Source: Massilia sp. W12
GTDB lineage: Bacteria; Pseudomonadota; Gammaproteobacteria; Burkholderiales; Burkholderiaceae_D
Direction: 5' to 3'
Assembly: GCF_037300705.1 (NCBI RefSeq)
Contig: NZ_CP147776.1
Coordinates: 2,170,001 to 2,234,000, forward strand
DNA length: 64,000 nt
Below, piece after piece: positions 36,690 to 46,990 of this stretch. Under the pieces are notes generated by a model. That model was given only the letters and a program-made list of their open reading frames with translations, ran no database searches and was not told where the DNA came from. The translations under genes were made by a program, and so were the position numbers. Position 1 is the stretch's first letter. Each line of letters opens with the position of its first letter.

Positions 36690-38014
36690 AGGCGCAGCGC
36701 AAGGATTCCCTGGCGGTGGAATTCCTGGCCGATGCCGACGAATTGGAGCGCACCCCGCTGCCGCGTATGGCGCGCTTAACCCTGCATCTGATGTTGCTGG
36801 CTTTTATCAGCTTCATTTTGTGGGCCAATTTCTCTGAAGTGGATCGGGTTGTGATCGCCAAGGGCAAGCTGGTCAATCCTGCCCCTAACATCATCGTCCA
36901 GCCCTTGGGCACTTCGATTATTCAAAGCATCGATGTGCGCGTCGGGCAGGTCGTGCGCAAAGGGGAAAAACTGGCGATGCTTGACGCCACCTTCACCCAG
37001 GCCAATGAAAGCCAGATCAAAAACCGCATCAAGAGCCTGGAAATTCAGCAGCGCACCTTGCGCAATGAGTTGGAAGGACTCGCTTTGCACGACGGCGGCA
37101 AAGACGCCGACGCCAATTTGCAAAACAATTTATCCAGCGAACGGCGCGCCAATCTCTCGGCCCAGCGCAAACGCCTGGAAGAAGGCAAGGCGCGCATCAG
37201 CGCCACCCAGGAAAGCAATAAACGCGAGCAAAGCGTACTGCAAGACCGCATGCGCGCGGCGCGCGAAATGGAAAGCATGCAAGAAAAACTGGTCGAGCAA
37301 AACTTCGGCGCCAAAGCGCAATTGCTGGCTGCGCGCGACAGACGCCTGGAAATCGAACGCGATTTGCTCACCGCGAAAAACCGCGAACAGGAATTAAAGC
37401 GCGATCTGGCCGCATTGGATGCCGAACTGTCCGCCTTGGAAAAAGGCTGGCGGCAAAAGCAAATGGAAGAGTTGCTGACCATCACGCGCGAGCGCGATGC
37501 GCTGGCCGAAGAGTTGCAAAAAGCGAATAAGCGCAGCCGCCTGGAAACCCTGTACGCACCGGCTGACGGCGTGGTGCTGGAAATCACCAAGCTTTCGCAA
37601 GGCTCGATCATCAAAGAAGCCGAACCCATGCTCACCATCGTGCCGCTGGGCGCTGAGATGGAAGCGGATATCCAGATTGATTCGGTGGATGTGGGCTATG
37701 TCAAACCGGGCGATAAAGTGCACGTCAAGCTCGACGCCTTTCCCTTCCAGCGCCATGGCATGCTGGATGGCGAAGTGCGCACCATCAGCGAAGACGCATT
37801 CCGCCGCGAAACCAATTCCGCGCCCGGCATGGAAGCGTATTACCAGACCAGGGTTGCGATGAAGCATTTGAAATTGAAAAACATGGGCCCGCGCACCCGG
37901 CTGTTGCCGGGCATGACCTTGAGTGCGGAAATAGTGGTAGGCAAACGTTCGGTGATGTCTTATTTGATCTGGCCCTTGACCAAGGCGCTGGATGAATCGA
38001 TCCGTGAGCCGTGA
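36662..38014 (+). CDS. Type I secretion membrane fusion protein (HlyD-like)
   Basis: This 450-residue adaptor bridges the ABC exporter and an outer-membrane channel. It has a short cytoplasmic N-terminus, one transmembrane helix (LTLHLMLLAFISFILWANF, about residues 42-60), a lipoyl-like segment (GKLVNPAPNIIVQPLGTSIIQSIDVRVGQVVRKGEKLAML), long coiled coils (about 110-290) and the C-terminal HlyD motif LYAPADGVVLEITKLSQGSIIKEAEPMLTIVPLG. Its ATG lies inside the end of the exporter gene (28-base overlap), so the two are translationally coupled. Confidence 0.92.
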   Translation: MEPANKPPVKAQRKDSLAVEFLADADELERTPLPRMARLTLHLMLLAFISFILWANFSEVDRVVIAKGKLVNPAPNIIVQPLGTSIIQSIDVRVGQVVRKGEKLAMLDATFTQANESQIKNRIKSLEIQQRTLRNELEGLALHDGGKDADANLQNNLSSERRANLSAQRKRLEEGKARISATQESNKREQSVLQDRMRAAREMESMQEKLVEQNFGAKAQLLAARDRRLEIERDLLTAKNREQELKRDLAALDAELSALEKGWRQKQMEELLTITRERDALAEELQKANKRSRLETLYAPADGVVLEITKLSQGSIIKEAEPMLTIVPLGAEMEADIQIDSVDVGYVKPGDKVHVKLDAFPFQRHGMLDGEVRTISEDAFRRETNSAPGMEAYYQTRVAMKHLKLKNMGPRTRLLPGMTLSAEIVVGKRSVMSYLIWPLTKALDESIREP

Positions 38015-38056
38015 GGCTTTTTGGCAGCAACCGTCATGCCTTCTGGCATGGCATGA

Positions 38057-39076
<1,020 letters not shown>

Positions 39077-39090
39077 GAGGAATCTGAATC

Positions 39091-39795
39091 ATGAAAATCG
39101 CCATCATCCCGGCGCGCGGCGGCAGCAAACGCATTCCGCGCAAAAACCTCAAAGAATTTTGCGGCAAGCCCATCATCGCGTATTCGATTGACGCGGCGCG
39201 CGCATCGGGCTTGTTTGATCATGTGATTGTCTCGACTGACGATGAGGAAATCGCCGCGCTGGCGCGTGCGCTGGGCGCAGAGACACCCTTTATGCGCCCG
39301 GCGGAATTGGCGAACGACCACGCCACCACCGTGCCGGTGATCCGGCATGCGCTGGAATGGGTGGCGCAACACATGGGGCCGGTTGAATACGGTTGCTGCA
39401 TTTACGCCACCGCCCCGTTTGTGCAGGCATCCGCCTTGCGCGCCGCGCATGACAAGCTGATCCAGAACAAAGTGACAGGCTATGTGTTTTCCGCCACCAC
39501 CTTCCCGTTCCCGATTCAGCGCGCCTTCAAGCTGCACGGCAATGGTTTGGTTGAGATGTTCCACCCGGAAAACTACAACACCCGCTCGCAGGATCTGGAA
39601 GAAGCCTATCAGGACGCCGGCCAATTTTACTGGGGCAGCATGGAAGCTTATATGAGCGGAAAAATCTTTTTCGCCACCGATTCCATGGCCCATGTGCTGC
39701 CGCGCTATATGGTGCAAGACATCGACACCCCGGAAGACTGGAAACGCGCCGAACTGATGTACCGCGTTTTGCAGCAAAATGGCGATTTGGCTTGA
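39091..39795 (+). CDS. pseF: Pseudaminic acid cytidylyltransferase, PseF type
   Basis: This 234-residue CMP-sugar synthetase activates a nonulosonic acid with CTP. Motifs are IPARGGSKRIPRKNLKEFCGKP at the N-terminus, VSTDDEEIA, and the PseF-typical FSATTFPFPIQRAFKL, RSQDLEEAYQDAGQFYWG and VQDIDTPEDWKRAELMY. GGAGG lies about 9 bases before the ATG. It is spaced 14 bp after pseB, so the two are likely co-transcribed. Confidence 0.9.
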   Translation: MKIAIIPARGGSKRIPRKNLKEFCGKPIIAYSIDAARASGLFDHVIVSTDDEEIAALARALGAETPFMRPAELANDHATTVPVIRHALEWVAQHMGPVEYGCCIYATAPFVQASALRAAHDKLIQNKVTGYVFSATTFPFPIQRAFKLHGNGLVEMFHPENYNTRSQDLEEAYQDAGQFYWGSMEAYMSGKIFFATDSMAHVLPRYMVQDIDTPEDWKRAELMYRVLQQNGDLA

Positions 39796-39813
39796 ACCAG
39801 TGAAGGGATGTGG

Positions 39814-40707
39814 ATGGAAAGGATTTTGATCACCGGCGCCAGCGGTTTATTGGGCAGCAGCCTGCTGCCGGCAATGCGCGCCGCCGGATGGGACGTGACA
39901 GGGCAGGGCCGTAAGGCCGGGACGCACGCCAACTACTGGCAAGGTGGACTGGACAGCCGCCAGGCGGTGCACGCCATGCTCGATGCGCTGCAACCGCAGG
40001 CTGTCATCAATCTGGCCGCGCTGACCAATGTCGATCTGTGCGAAGAACAACCGCAGCAAGCGTATGACTTGAATGTGCGCCTGGTGCAAGATTTGGCGTC
40101 CTGGCTGGCCCCGCGCGATGGCTATTTAGTGCACATCTCCAGCGACCAGGTGTATGACGGCAGCGTCTTGGGCGCGGCGGAAAGCGGCAGCACAGAAGCG
40201 CAATTGTTTTTGCAAAACACCTACGCCTTTTCCAAAGTGGCTTCCGAATTGGCGGCGCAAGCCTGTCACAGCGCCTGCCTGCGCAGTAATTTTTATGGCA
40301 AAAGCGCGTGTCCCGGACGCCCGAGTTTTTCGGATTGGATCATCAACAGCTTACGCCAGGGGCAGCAAATCAAGGTCTTTCAAGACGTCTGGTTTTCGCC
40401 CTTGTCCATCGCTAGCCTGTGCCGCCTGATTCCGCAAGTGCTGCAAGCGCGCTTGTGCGGCGTGTACAACCTGGGCAGCCGGGAAGGCATGAGCAAGGCC
40501 GATTTTGCCTTTGCGCTGGCGCAGGCGGCAGGTTTGCCAACTGAGGGATTGCAGCGCAGCGACAGCGCGCAAGCCGCCTTACGCGCCAAGCGGCCACGCG
40601 ATATGCGCATGGATTGCGGCAAACTGGAACAGGATTTACAGCAAGCCATGCCACGGCTGGCAGACGAAATCACACAATGCGGGAGAGAATATCGTGCAAC
40701 GCCCTGA
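39814..40707 (+). CDS. NAD(P)-dependent sugar epimerase/reductase (RfbD-like SDR)
   Basis: About 297 residues with an N-terminal Rossmann motif ITGASGLLGSSLL and the extended-SDR features of the dTDP-4-dehydrorhamnose reductase family: VINLAALTNVDLCEEQPQQAYDLNV, ISSDQVYDG, and a YAFSKVASE (YxxxK) active site. It probably reduces or epimerises an intermediate or builds a second sugar of the cluster; the exact substrate is unknown. The ATG at 39814 has AAGGG at a proper distance; the ATG at 39808 is too close to it. It is the third gene of the cluster. Confidence 0.75.
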   Translation: MERILITGASGLLGSSLLPAMRAAGWDVTGQGRKAGTHANYWQGGLDSRQAVHAMLDALQPQAVINLAALTNVDLCEEQPQQAYDLNVRLVQDLASWLAPRDGYLVHISSDQVYDGSVLGAAESGSTEAQLFLQNTYAFSKVASELAAQACHSACLRSNFYGKSACPGRPSFSDWIINSLRQGQQIKVFQDVWFSPLSIASLCRLIPQVLQARLCGVYNLGSREGMSKADFAFALAQAAGLPTEGLQRSDSAQAALRAKRPRDMRMDCGKLEQDLQQAMPRLADEITQCGREYRATP

Positions 40708-41773
40708 CACCGAACTCAATATTTCCGGCCGCCTGATCGGCGAAAACCACCCGACTTACTTCATCGCCGACATTGCCGCCAACCATGATGGCGACTTGGA
40801 GCGGGCCAAGGATTTGATCTATCAAGCCGCCGAAGCCGGCGCTGACGCCGCCAAATTCCAGCATTTCCAAGCCAAAACCATCGTCAGCGACCATGGTTTT
40901 AAAAGTCTGGGCGGACAGCAATCGCACCAGGCGAAATGGAAAAAGAGCGTGTTTGAAGTGTATCAGGACGCCAGTGTGCCGCTGCTGTGGACGCAAACCC
41001 TGAAAGAAACCTGCGACGCCGCCGGCATCACCTTTTTCACCAGTCCTTATGACAAGGCGCTGGTGGATCATATCGACCCCTATGTGCCGGCGTTTAAAAT
41101 CGGCTCCGGCGACATCACCTGGCTCGACATCATCACCCACATTGCAGCCAAGCAAAAACCCTACATCATCGCCAGCGGCGCCTCCAGCATGGATGAGGTG
41201 GACCGCGCAGTGCAAGCCGCGCTGGCGGTGAATACCCGGCTCGCGCTCTTGCAATGCAATACCAACTACACCGCCAGCCTGGAAAATTTCAAATACATCC
41301 AACTGAATGTCTTGAAATGCTATCGCATCATGTACCCGGAAATGGTGCTGGGCTTGAGCGACCACACCCTGGGCCACACCACTGTGCTGGGCGCTGTCGC
41401 CCTGGGCGCGCGCATTATTGAAAAACATTTCACCGACGACACCAAGCGCGAAGGGCCGGACCATGGTTTTTCGATGGACCCGCAAGCCTGGCGCGCCATG
41501 GTGGACGCCACGCGCGAACTGGAAAACGCGCTGGGCAATGGCATCAAACGGGTCGAAGAAAACGAAAAACAAACCGCGATATTGCAGCGCCGCGCAGTGC
41601 GCGTGACACGCGATCTGGCCGCCGGCAGCGTTCTGACGGCAGACGATGTGACAGTGTTGCGGCCCTGTCCCACCGGCGCAATCAGCGCGGCGGATGAACA
41701 AGCCGTGCCAGGCCGCACCCTGCGCCGCGAAGTCAAGGGCGGCGAACATTTGAGCTGGGGCGATTTGGCATGA
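40694..41773 (+). CDS. NeuB-family nonulosonic acid synthase
   Basis: About 359 residues from GTG 40694 (GGGAGAG upstream; the frame is open further left only through the preceding gene). The catalytic TIM-barrel carries FIADIAANHDGDLERAKDLIYQAAEAGADAAKFQHF, FFTSPYDKALVDHIDPYVPAFKIGSGDITWL, LLQCNTNYTAS, LGLSDHTLGH and IIEKHFT. A C-terminal SAF (antifreeze-like) domain follows (VTRDLAAGSVLTADDVTVLRP...GRTLRREVKGGEHL). The family condenses a six-carbon sugar with phosphoenolpyruvate. It differs clearly from classical PseI and NeuB at the N-terminus, so the product may be a less common nonulosonate. It overlaps the previous gene by 14 bases. Confidence 0.88.
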   Translation: MQRPDTELNISGRLIGENHPTYFIADIAANHDGDLERAKDLIYQAAEAGADAAKFQHFQAKTIVSDHGFKSLGGQQSHQAKWKKSVFEVYQDASVPLLWTQTLKETCDAAGITFFTSPYDKALVDHIDPYVPAFKIGSGDITWLDIITHIAAKQKPYIIASGASSMDEVDRAVQAALAVNTRLALLQCNTNYTASLENFKYIQLNVLKCYRIMYPEMVLGLSDHTLGHTTVLGAVALGARIIEKHFTDDTKREGPDHGFSMDPQAWRAMVDATRELENALGNGIKRVEENEKQTAILQRRAVRVTRDLAAGSVLTADDVTVLRPCPTGAISAADEQAVPGRTLRREVKGGEHLSWGDLA

Positions 41774-42468
41774 CGCAAAGCGGCGCTCAAGTCGTGGCGC
41801 AAGTCGCCATCATCATCCCGGCTTTGAATGAGGCCGCCACGATTGCCCAAGTGGTGCAAAAAGTGGCGGCCTATGGCCAGCCGATTGTGGTGAATGACGG
41901 TTCGCAAGACGCTACCGCAGAACTGGCGCGCAAGGCCGGCGCGATTGTGGTCAGCCATGCTGAAAATCGCGGCTACGACCGCGCCTTGGCCAGCGGTTTC
42001 GCGCAAGCCGCGCAGATGGGCTTTGCCTTTGCCATCACCATCGACGCCGACGGCCAGCACAACCCCGGCCAGCTGCGCGAATACATTCAGCTCTTGCAGC
42101 AAGGCCATGACCTGGTGCTGGGCGCGCGCGACCGCCTGCAGCGCTTCTCAGAATATGTGTTCGCCTGGGTCGGGCGGGCCGTGTGGCGCGTGCCGGATCC
42201 CTTGTGCGGCATGAAGGGCTACCACATGCGCCTGTACGCCGCATTGGGACACTTTGACAGCTTTGAATCGATCGGCACCGAATTGGCGATTCGCGCAGTG
42301 GCCAGCAAGGTGAACGTGGCGCATACCGCCGTCATCACGCGTGACAGACTGGACGCGCCGCGCTTTGCGCGCCGCTTGCGCGCCAATTTTAAAATTTTGC
42401 GCGCACTGGCGATTTTGCTCGGCCTGCAGCTGCGCGGCCGCTTAGCCATCAAGGAATTGACGCCATGA
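41770..42468 (+). CDS. GT2 family glycosyltransferase (dolichyl-phosphate mannose synthase-like)
   Basis: This 232-residue GT-A glycosyltransferase has VAIIIPALNEAATIAQVV, VVNDGSQDAT and the metal-binding DADGQHNP (DxD-type). No transmembrane helices are evident. Such single-domain GT2 enzymes transfer an activated sugar to a polyprenyl phosphate or to another acceptor. Here it may attach a sugar of the cluster to a protein or lipid. It is linked by ATGA overlaps to the genes on both sides (41770 and 42465). Confidence 0.82.
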   Translation: MTQSGAQVVAQVAIIIPALNEAATIAQVVQKVAAYGQPIVVNDGSQDATAELARKAGAIVVSHAENRGYDRALASGFAQAAQMGFAFAITIDADGQHNPGQLREYIQLLQQGHDLVLGARDRLQRFSEYVFAWVGRAVWRVPDPLCGMKGYHMRLYAALGHFDSFESIGTELAIRAVASKVNVAHTAVITRDRLDAPRFARRLRANFKILRALAILLGLQLRGRLAIKELTP

Positions 42469-43517
42469 TGACGGACGCAGAACCGGTGCGCGTGGCGATT
42501 ATCGGCTGCGGCCAGATCGGCGCCATGTGGGACAGCCCGCAATCCACGGCGCCGGCATTAACCCATGCCGCCGGCTTTTCCCGCATTCCCGGCGCGCAAT
42601 TGTGCGCGTTTTGCGATACAGATTTAGCGCGCGCGCAACAAGCCGCCGCGCGCTGGGGTGTGGCGCATGCTTATGACGACGTGGCGCAGATGCTGCAGCA
42701 ACAGCGCCCGCACATCGTCACGATTGCCGCCGCCACCCAGGCCAGAATGCGTATTTTGCAACCCTTGCTGGGGCAGGGCGTGCGCCTGCTGGTGCTGGAA
42801 AAACCGCTTGCCGCCACCCTGGAAGAATCGCAAGCCGTGGTGCACGCCTTGCAGCAGGCCGGACAAGCCGCACTGGTGAATTACTCGCGCAACTGGGACA
42901 GTGCATTGCAAACCCTGTTCGCCCACATCCGCGCCCGGCGCTGGGGCCAGATCCAGCGCTTGCAAGCCTGGTATGGCAAAGGCCTTTCCAACAATGGTTC
43001 GCACATGATTGATCTGGTCTGCCAACTGCTGCAAGCGCAGGTCGTGCGGGTGCGCGCAAGCTGCGCCCCGCTGCCGCCGGAAGAAGCGCAGTGGAGCGCC
43101 GGCGCCGGCCAGTCTGCCGATCTGGCGCTGGACTGCAGCCTGGAATATGGCGACGGCGCCCAGCAATGGCGGCTCGATATGCTGGCCACTGATCAGCGCG
43201 ACTTCACCTGTTTTGAGCTGCGCATCATCTTGCAGCAGGCCATCATCGACATCAGCCAGGGCGGGCGCGCCATCAGCCTGCGCGCAGTGCAAGATGATCC
43301 GCATTACGCCAATTACCGCATCCCCGGCCCGGCGCAGGAAATCGCCGGCAGCACACTCGACGCCATGCAAAACATGGCGCAGCAGGCGTTCGACTGGGTG
43401 CGCGGCAGCAGCGAAAAACTGGCATGCGCCCCTGAACAAGCCCTGCAGGTGGCGCACACCGTGCATGCGCTCAAGCGCAGCGCGGCGACCGAATCTGGCA
43501 ACTGGATTGCGCTGTGA
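42465..43517 (+). CDS. Gfo/Idh/MocA-family oxidoreductase
   Basis: This 350-residue protein has an N-terminal Rossmann fold (VAIIGCGQIGAMWD, residues 10-23) and the family motif region LVLEKPLAATLEESQAVV (EKP with the conserved Lys). The GFO_IDH_MocA C-terminal domain contains NNGSHMIDLVCQLL. It oxidises or reduces a sugar hydroxyl or keto group with NAD(P). In nucleotide-sugar clusters such enzymes often work just before a PLP aminotransferase, which is exactly the next gene here. Confidence 0.82.
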   Translation: MMTDAEPVRVAIIGCGQIGAMWDSPQSTAPALTHAAGFSRIPGAQLCAFCDTDLARAQQAAARWGVAHAYDDVAQMLQQQRPHIVTIAAATQARMRILQPLLGQGVRLLVLEKPLAATLEESQAVVHALQQAGQAALVNYSRNWDSALQTLFAHIRARRWGQIQRLQAWYGKGLSNNGSHMIDLVCQLLQAQVVRVRASCAPLPPEEAQWSAGAGQSADLALDCSLEYGDGAQQWRLDMLATDQRDFTCFELRIILQQAIIDISQGGRAISLRAVQDDPHYANYRIPGPAQEIAGSTLDAMQNMAQQAFDWVRGSSEKLACAPEQALQVAHTVHALKRSAATESGNWIAL

Positions 43518-43536
43518 GCGCAGAGAGGAAGAGCAA

Positions 43537-44838
43537 ATGAGCAAATTGGCAATCAATGGCGGCACGCCGGTGCGCGTGGCCCCGTTTCCGATGCGGCGCA
43601 CCATGGGGGAAGCCGAAAAACAGGCAGTCATGGCGGTGATGGACACGGACAAAATTTCCGGCTTCTTCGGCAGTCCCGGCGACCAATGGTTGGGCGGCGA
43701 ATATGTGCAAGCCTTCGAGCGCAAATGGGCCGAGGCGTATGGCTTTGCGCACGCCATCAGCGTCAATTCCTGGAGCACCGGCCTGATGACCGCGATTGGC
43801 GCGATTGGCATAGAGCCGGGCGATGAAGTCATCGTCTCGCCCTACACCATGTCGGCCTCGGCCACCTCGATATTGTTTTATGGCGGCATCCCGGTTTTCG
43901 CTGACATCGACCCGGATTCCTTCAATATCACAGCCGACACCATCGCCAAAGTGATCAGCCCGCGCACCAAGGCGATTATGGTGGTGCACATCTTCGGCCA
44001 GGCGGCGGACATGGATCCGATTCTGGCCTTGGCGCGCCAGCACGGCTTAAAAGTGATCGAAGACGCCGCGCAAGCGCCCGGCGTGCGCTACAAAGGGCGG
44101 CCAGTCGGCTGCTTAGGCGATATCGGCGGCTTTTCTCTGAATTACCACAAGCACATTCACACCGGCGAAGGCGGGGTCTTGGTGACGCAGGATGCGCAAC
44201 TGGCCAAACGCTGCCAACTGATCCGCAACCATGCCGAAAACCTGCTCGAATACACCGGCATGGAAGACATGTGCAATATGATAGGCAGCAATTACCGCTT
44301 AACCGAGATCCAGGCGGCGATTGGCAGCGCGCAACTGGATAAACTCGAAGGTTTATTGGCGCTGCGCCAGCGTTTAGCCGCGCATCTGAGCGCCGCCTTG
44401 CAAGGCTTGCCCGGCGTGACCCCGCCCAAAACAGATCCAAACTGCGGCCACGCCTATTATCTTTACCCGATCAAATATGACGCCGCCGTCACCGGCGTCT
44501 CGCGCGCCGACTTGGTGCGCGCCGTGAATGCCGAATTGCCGCACGCCGCGCACTGGGAGCAAACCGTGCTGGCGCAAGCCTATGTCAAGCCGCTCTATTT
44601 AGCCGCGCTGTACCAAAAGAAAATCGCGCTTGGCAGCAAAGGTTTTCCCTGGACGTTGCAGCCGGAGGTGGAGTACAACTACGCCAAAGGCAGCTGCCCG
44701 GTGGTGGAAAAAATGCATGAAGAGCAAATGATTTTCACCCCGATTGTGCGTGAACCGCTCACTGAGCGCGATATGGACGATGTGGCGGCGGCTTTTCATA
44801 AAGTGCTGCACAACCTGGACCAGATTCCACGCGCATAA
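43537..44838 (+). CDS. DegT/DnrJ/EryC1/StrS-family sugar aminotransferase
   Basis: This 433-residue PLP enzyme has GGTPVR near the N-terminus, SWSTGLMTAIGAIGIEPGDEVIVSPYT, VHIFGQAADMDPI, and IEDAAQAPG, followed by the Lys-containing FSLNYHKHIHTGEGGV (Schiff-base Lys). It transfers an amino group to a keto sugar. It is not a close match to the classical PseC start, so the amino position may differ from pseudaminate. The ATG at 43537 has GAGGAAGAG upstream; the frame to the left belongs to the preceding gene's shadow. It probably acts with the Gfo/Idh enzyme 19 bp upstream. Confidence 0.88.
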   Translation: MSKLAINGGTPVRVAPFPMRRTMGEAEKQAVMAVMDTDKISGFFGSPGDQWLGGEYVQAFERKWAEAYGFAHAISVNSWSTGLMTAIGAIGIEPGDEVIVSPYTMSASATSILFYGGIPVFADIDPDSFNITADTIAKVISPRTKAIMVVHIFGQAADMDPILALARQHGLKVIEDAAQAPGVRYKGRPVGCLGDIGGFSLNYHKHIHTGEGGVLVTQDAQLAKRCQLIRNHAENLLEYTGMEDMCNMIGSNYRLTEIQAAIGSAQLDKLEGLLALRQRLAAHLSAALQGLPGVTPPKTDPNCGHAYYLYPIKYDAAVTGVSRADLVRAVNAELPHAAHWEQTVLAQAYVKPLYLAALYQKKIALGSKGFPWTLQPEVEYNYAKGSCPVVEKMHEEQMIFTPIVREPLTERDMDDVAAAFHKVLHNLDQIPRA

Positions 44839-44867
44839 CACCGCAGCCTACCAGGAAAGGACGCGGC

Positions 44868-45869
44868 ATGGCCGACTTGCGCTGGCAAGAGTGTCTTGAT
44901 CCCGGCTACTGGGACAGCCTGGTGGCCGCTTCGCCGCAAGGCACGCTGTTTTCAAGCCATGCCTGGCTCAAGGCGCTGGGCTGCCGCTACCGTTGCTGGC
45001 TGGCGCTGGATGGCGCGCGCGCGCTTGGCATGATCGCCGCCTGTGAAAGCGAAAACGGCGAAGATTTGCGCCAAATGCCCTTCACCCCCTATCAGGGCTT
45101 GCTGTTCGCCGCGCCGCCTGAGCGCGCCGCGCCGCCGCTCTCACGGCAACAGGTGCAGCAGCAATTTTGCATTGCCGAATTCATGATCGAGCGCTTGTGC
45201 CAGACCTACAGAAATATTGATATGTCACTCTCCTGGCTGGCGCCGGATATACGGCCCCTGCTGTGGCACAATTTTCACAAGCCGCAACTCGGGCAATTCC
45301 GCCTGCAGCCGCGCTACACCGCCTTGCTGCATCTGCAAGACAGCGCGTATATGCAGGCGCAGGCGCGCGCCTGCCGCCGCCAGGAAAACCGCAAAGCCGC
45401 CGCCTTCAGCGTCGATTTTCACGCCAGCCTGGGCGATTTCATGGATTTATACACACAAACCTTTGCGCGCCAGGGCATTGCGCTGGCCCCGGCGGTGCGT
45501 GAAACGGTGGCGCGCTTGTGCCATGCGGCGCAAGCGGGCGGGTTTGGCTGCTTGTCGGCATGCCGGAGTCCGGCGCAAACCGGCTTGCAGGCAATCGCCT
45601 CCAGCACCCTGTTTGTGCATGATGAAAAGCGCGCCTACTACCTGTTTGCGGCGAACAATCCCGCGCTGCGCCACAGCGGCGGCGCGACCCGGCTCATCTT
45701 CGCCAATTTTGAACATGCGCGCCTGCGCGGTTTGCCTGAGGTGGATGTGGTTGGCGTCAACTCGCCAAAGCGCGGCGATTTCAAACTCAGCTTCAACCCC
45801 GCCTTAACCCTGTATTTTGACGCCCACCTGACCCCCGGTCAGCCGGACGAGGATAGAAAACAACTATGA
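44868..45869 (+). CDS. GNAT/FemAB-like acyltransferase
   Basis: This 333-residue protein resembles the GNAT_6/BioF2-like and FemAB group: an N-terminal WDSLVAASPQGTLFSSHAWLKAL with a PFTPYQGLLF loop, and a C-terminal domain with YYLFAANNPALRHSGGATRLIFANFEHARLRGLPEVDVVGVNSPKRGDFKLSFNPAL, a typical acyl-CoA-fold ending. It could be the N-acetyl or N-acyl transferase step of the sugar pathway, since no PseH is present. It starts after GGAAAGGA and overlaps the next gene by ATGA at 45866. Confidence 0.65.
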   Translation: MADLRWQECLDPGYWDSLVAASPQGTLFSSHAWLKALGCRYRCWLALDGARALGMIAACESENGEDLRQMPFTPYQGLLFAAPPERAAPPLSRQQVQQQFCIAEFMIERLCQTYRNIDMSLSWLAPDIRPLLWHNFHKPQLGQFRLQPRYTALLHLQDSAYMQAQARACRRQENRKAAAFSVDFHASLGDFMDLYTQTFARQGIALAPAVRETVARLCHAAQAGGFGCLSACRSPAQTGLQAIASSTLFVHDEKRAYYLFAANNPALRHSGGATRLIFANFEHARLRGLPEVDVVGVNSPKRGDFKLSFNPALTLYFDAHLTPGQPDEDRKQL

Positions 45870-46792
45870 CGCCCCCGAGCCTGCCCGCGCCCTTTGCGCA
45901 GATGGAAGAAATCGCCCTGGTGGCGCACGACGCCGGCGGCGCTGAAATATTATCCGCCCTGGCGCTGCAGCATGCCGAATATGCCTGGCGCATCTGCGCG
46001 CACGGCCCGGCGGCGGCGGTGTTTGCACGCAAGATGAAATTTCATCCCTTCACACTGGAAGCCGCCATGCATGGCGCGCAAGGCTTGCTGTGCGGCACCG
46101 GCTGGCATAGCGATCTGGAATGGCGCGCCATGCAAGCCGCGCAACAGGCCGGCATGCCCAGCGCGGCTTTTCTCGATCATTGGGTGAATTACCGCCAGCG
46201 CTTTACGCGCGAGGGGCAAACCGTGTGGCCAAGCCAGATCTGGGTCGGCGATGATGATGCGCACAGACTGGCGCAGGCCATGTTGCAGGCAGAGGGCGCG
46301 CAGCAGGTGGCGCTCAGCCTGTATCCGAATCCTTATTTTGCAGAAATCCGCGCCCAATTCGCCCGCCTCAAAAGCCAGGCCCCGCAAGCCTTTGCCGACA
46401 GCCCGCATTTGCTGTTTGTCAGCGAACCGCTGGCGGCGCTGGCCGAACGCGAATACGGCGACCCGCGCCACTGGGGTTACACCGAATTGGAAGCGCTGGA
46501 TTATCTGATCGAAAAACTGCCGGCCAACAGTCATGTGGTGATCCGCCCCCATCCCTCGGAAGCGGCGGATAAATTCGACGCCTATTTAAAACATCCGAAA
46601 TTGCATATTCATGTCGATAGCGCCACCCCGCTATACGTCCAAATCGCCGCCGCCCGCACGGTTTATGGTTGCAACAGCATGGCGCTGGTGGTGGCGCTGC
46701 TGGCGGAAAAGCCCGTGGTGTGTTGCATCCCGCCGGGGGGCAAGGGCAGGGTGTTGCCGCACAGGGAAATAGGCTTGTTGCAGTCTGATTAA
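45866..46792 (+). CDS. GT-B-fold glycosyltransferase or PseG-like protein of the sugar cluster
   Basis: This 308-residue protein has EIALVAHDAGGAEILSALAL at the N-terminus and a C-terminal half with LPANSHVVIRPHPSEAADKFDAYL and ATPLYVQIAAARTVYGCNSMALVVALLAEKPVVCCIPPGG. That RPHP plus C-terminal N-S-M-A-L-V arrangement resembles GT-B transferases and nucleotide-sugar hydrolases (NeuC, PseG, CDP-glycerol transferase-like). It could release UDP from the amino sugar before the NeuB step, or transfer the finished sugar. The family cannot be fixed by eye. It is the last gene of the cluster. Confidence 0.6.
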   Translation: MTPPSLPAPFAQMEEIALVAHDAGGAEILSALALQHAEYAWRICAHGPAAAVFARKMKFHPFTLEAAMHGAQGLLCGTGWHSDLEWRAMQAAQQAGMPSAAFLDHWVNYRQRFTREGQTVWPSQIWVGDDDAHRLAQAMLQAEGAQQVALSLYPNPYFAEIRAQFARLKSQAPQAFADSPHLLFVSEPLAALAEREYGDPRHWGYTELEALDYLIEKLPANSHVVIRPHPSEAADKFDAYLKHPKLHIHVDSATPLYVQIAAARTVYGCNSMALVVALLAEKPVVCCIPPGGKGRVLPHREIGLLQSD

Positions 46793-46801
46793 GGCCCGCT
46801 C

Positions 46802-46908
46802 CGCGCAACAGCCTGCGCAAGGAAAACCTGTGAGTTTGTGGTGGGAGCGGCTTCAGCCGCGAAAACCGGCTGCTGATATGGCGCGGCGCGTATTCGCGGC
46901 TAAAGCCG
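46802..46908. repeat. REP/BIME-type element, copy 1
   Basis: It contains GGAGCGGCTTCAGCCGCGAA and, in inverted orientation, TTCGCGGCTAAAGCCGCTCC, with a shared flank CGCGCAACAGCCTG...GTGAGTTTGTGGTGG. The GGAGCGGCTTTAGCCGCGAA core is a common REP sequence in beta- and gammaproteobacteria. A second copy starts exactly 189 bp downstream. Confidence 0.8.
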
Positions 46909-46990
46909 CTCCTACCGGTATTTTGTTAATTCACAGCTTGATCCGATGGTGGATTTTCGGGTGTGCGGATTGGTTGATTTTCCTGCGCTT

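Noticed and set aside
42624-43832. 402-codon open frame on the minus strand across the Gfo/Idh gene
   Set aside because: It is antisense to two well-recognised plus-strand genes with family motifs. The shadow product has no motif and spans a gene boundary.
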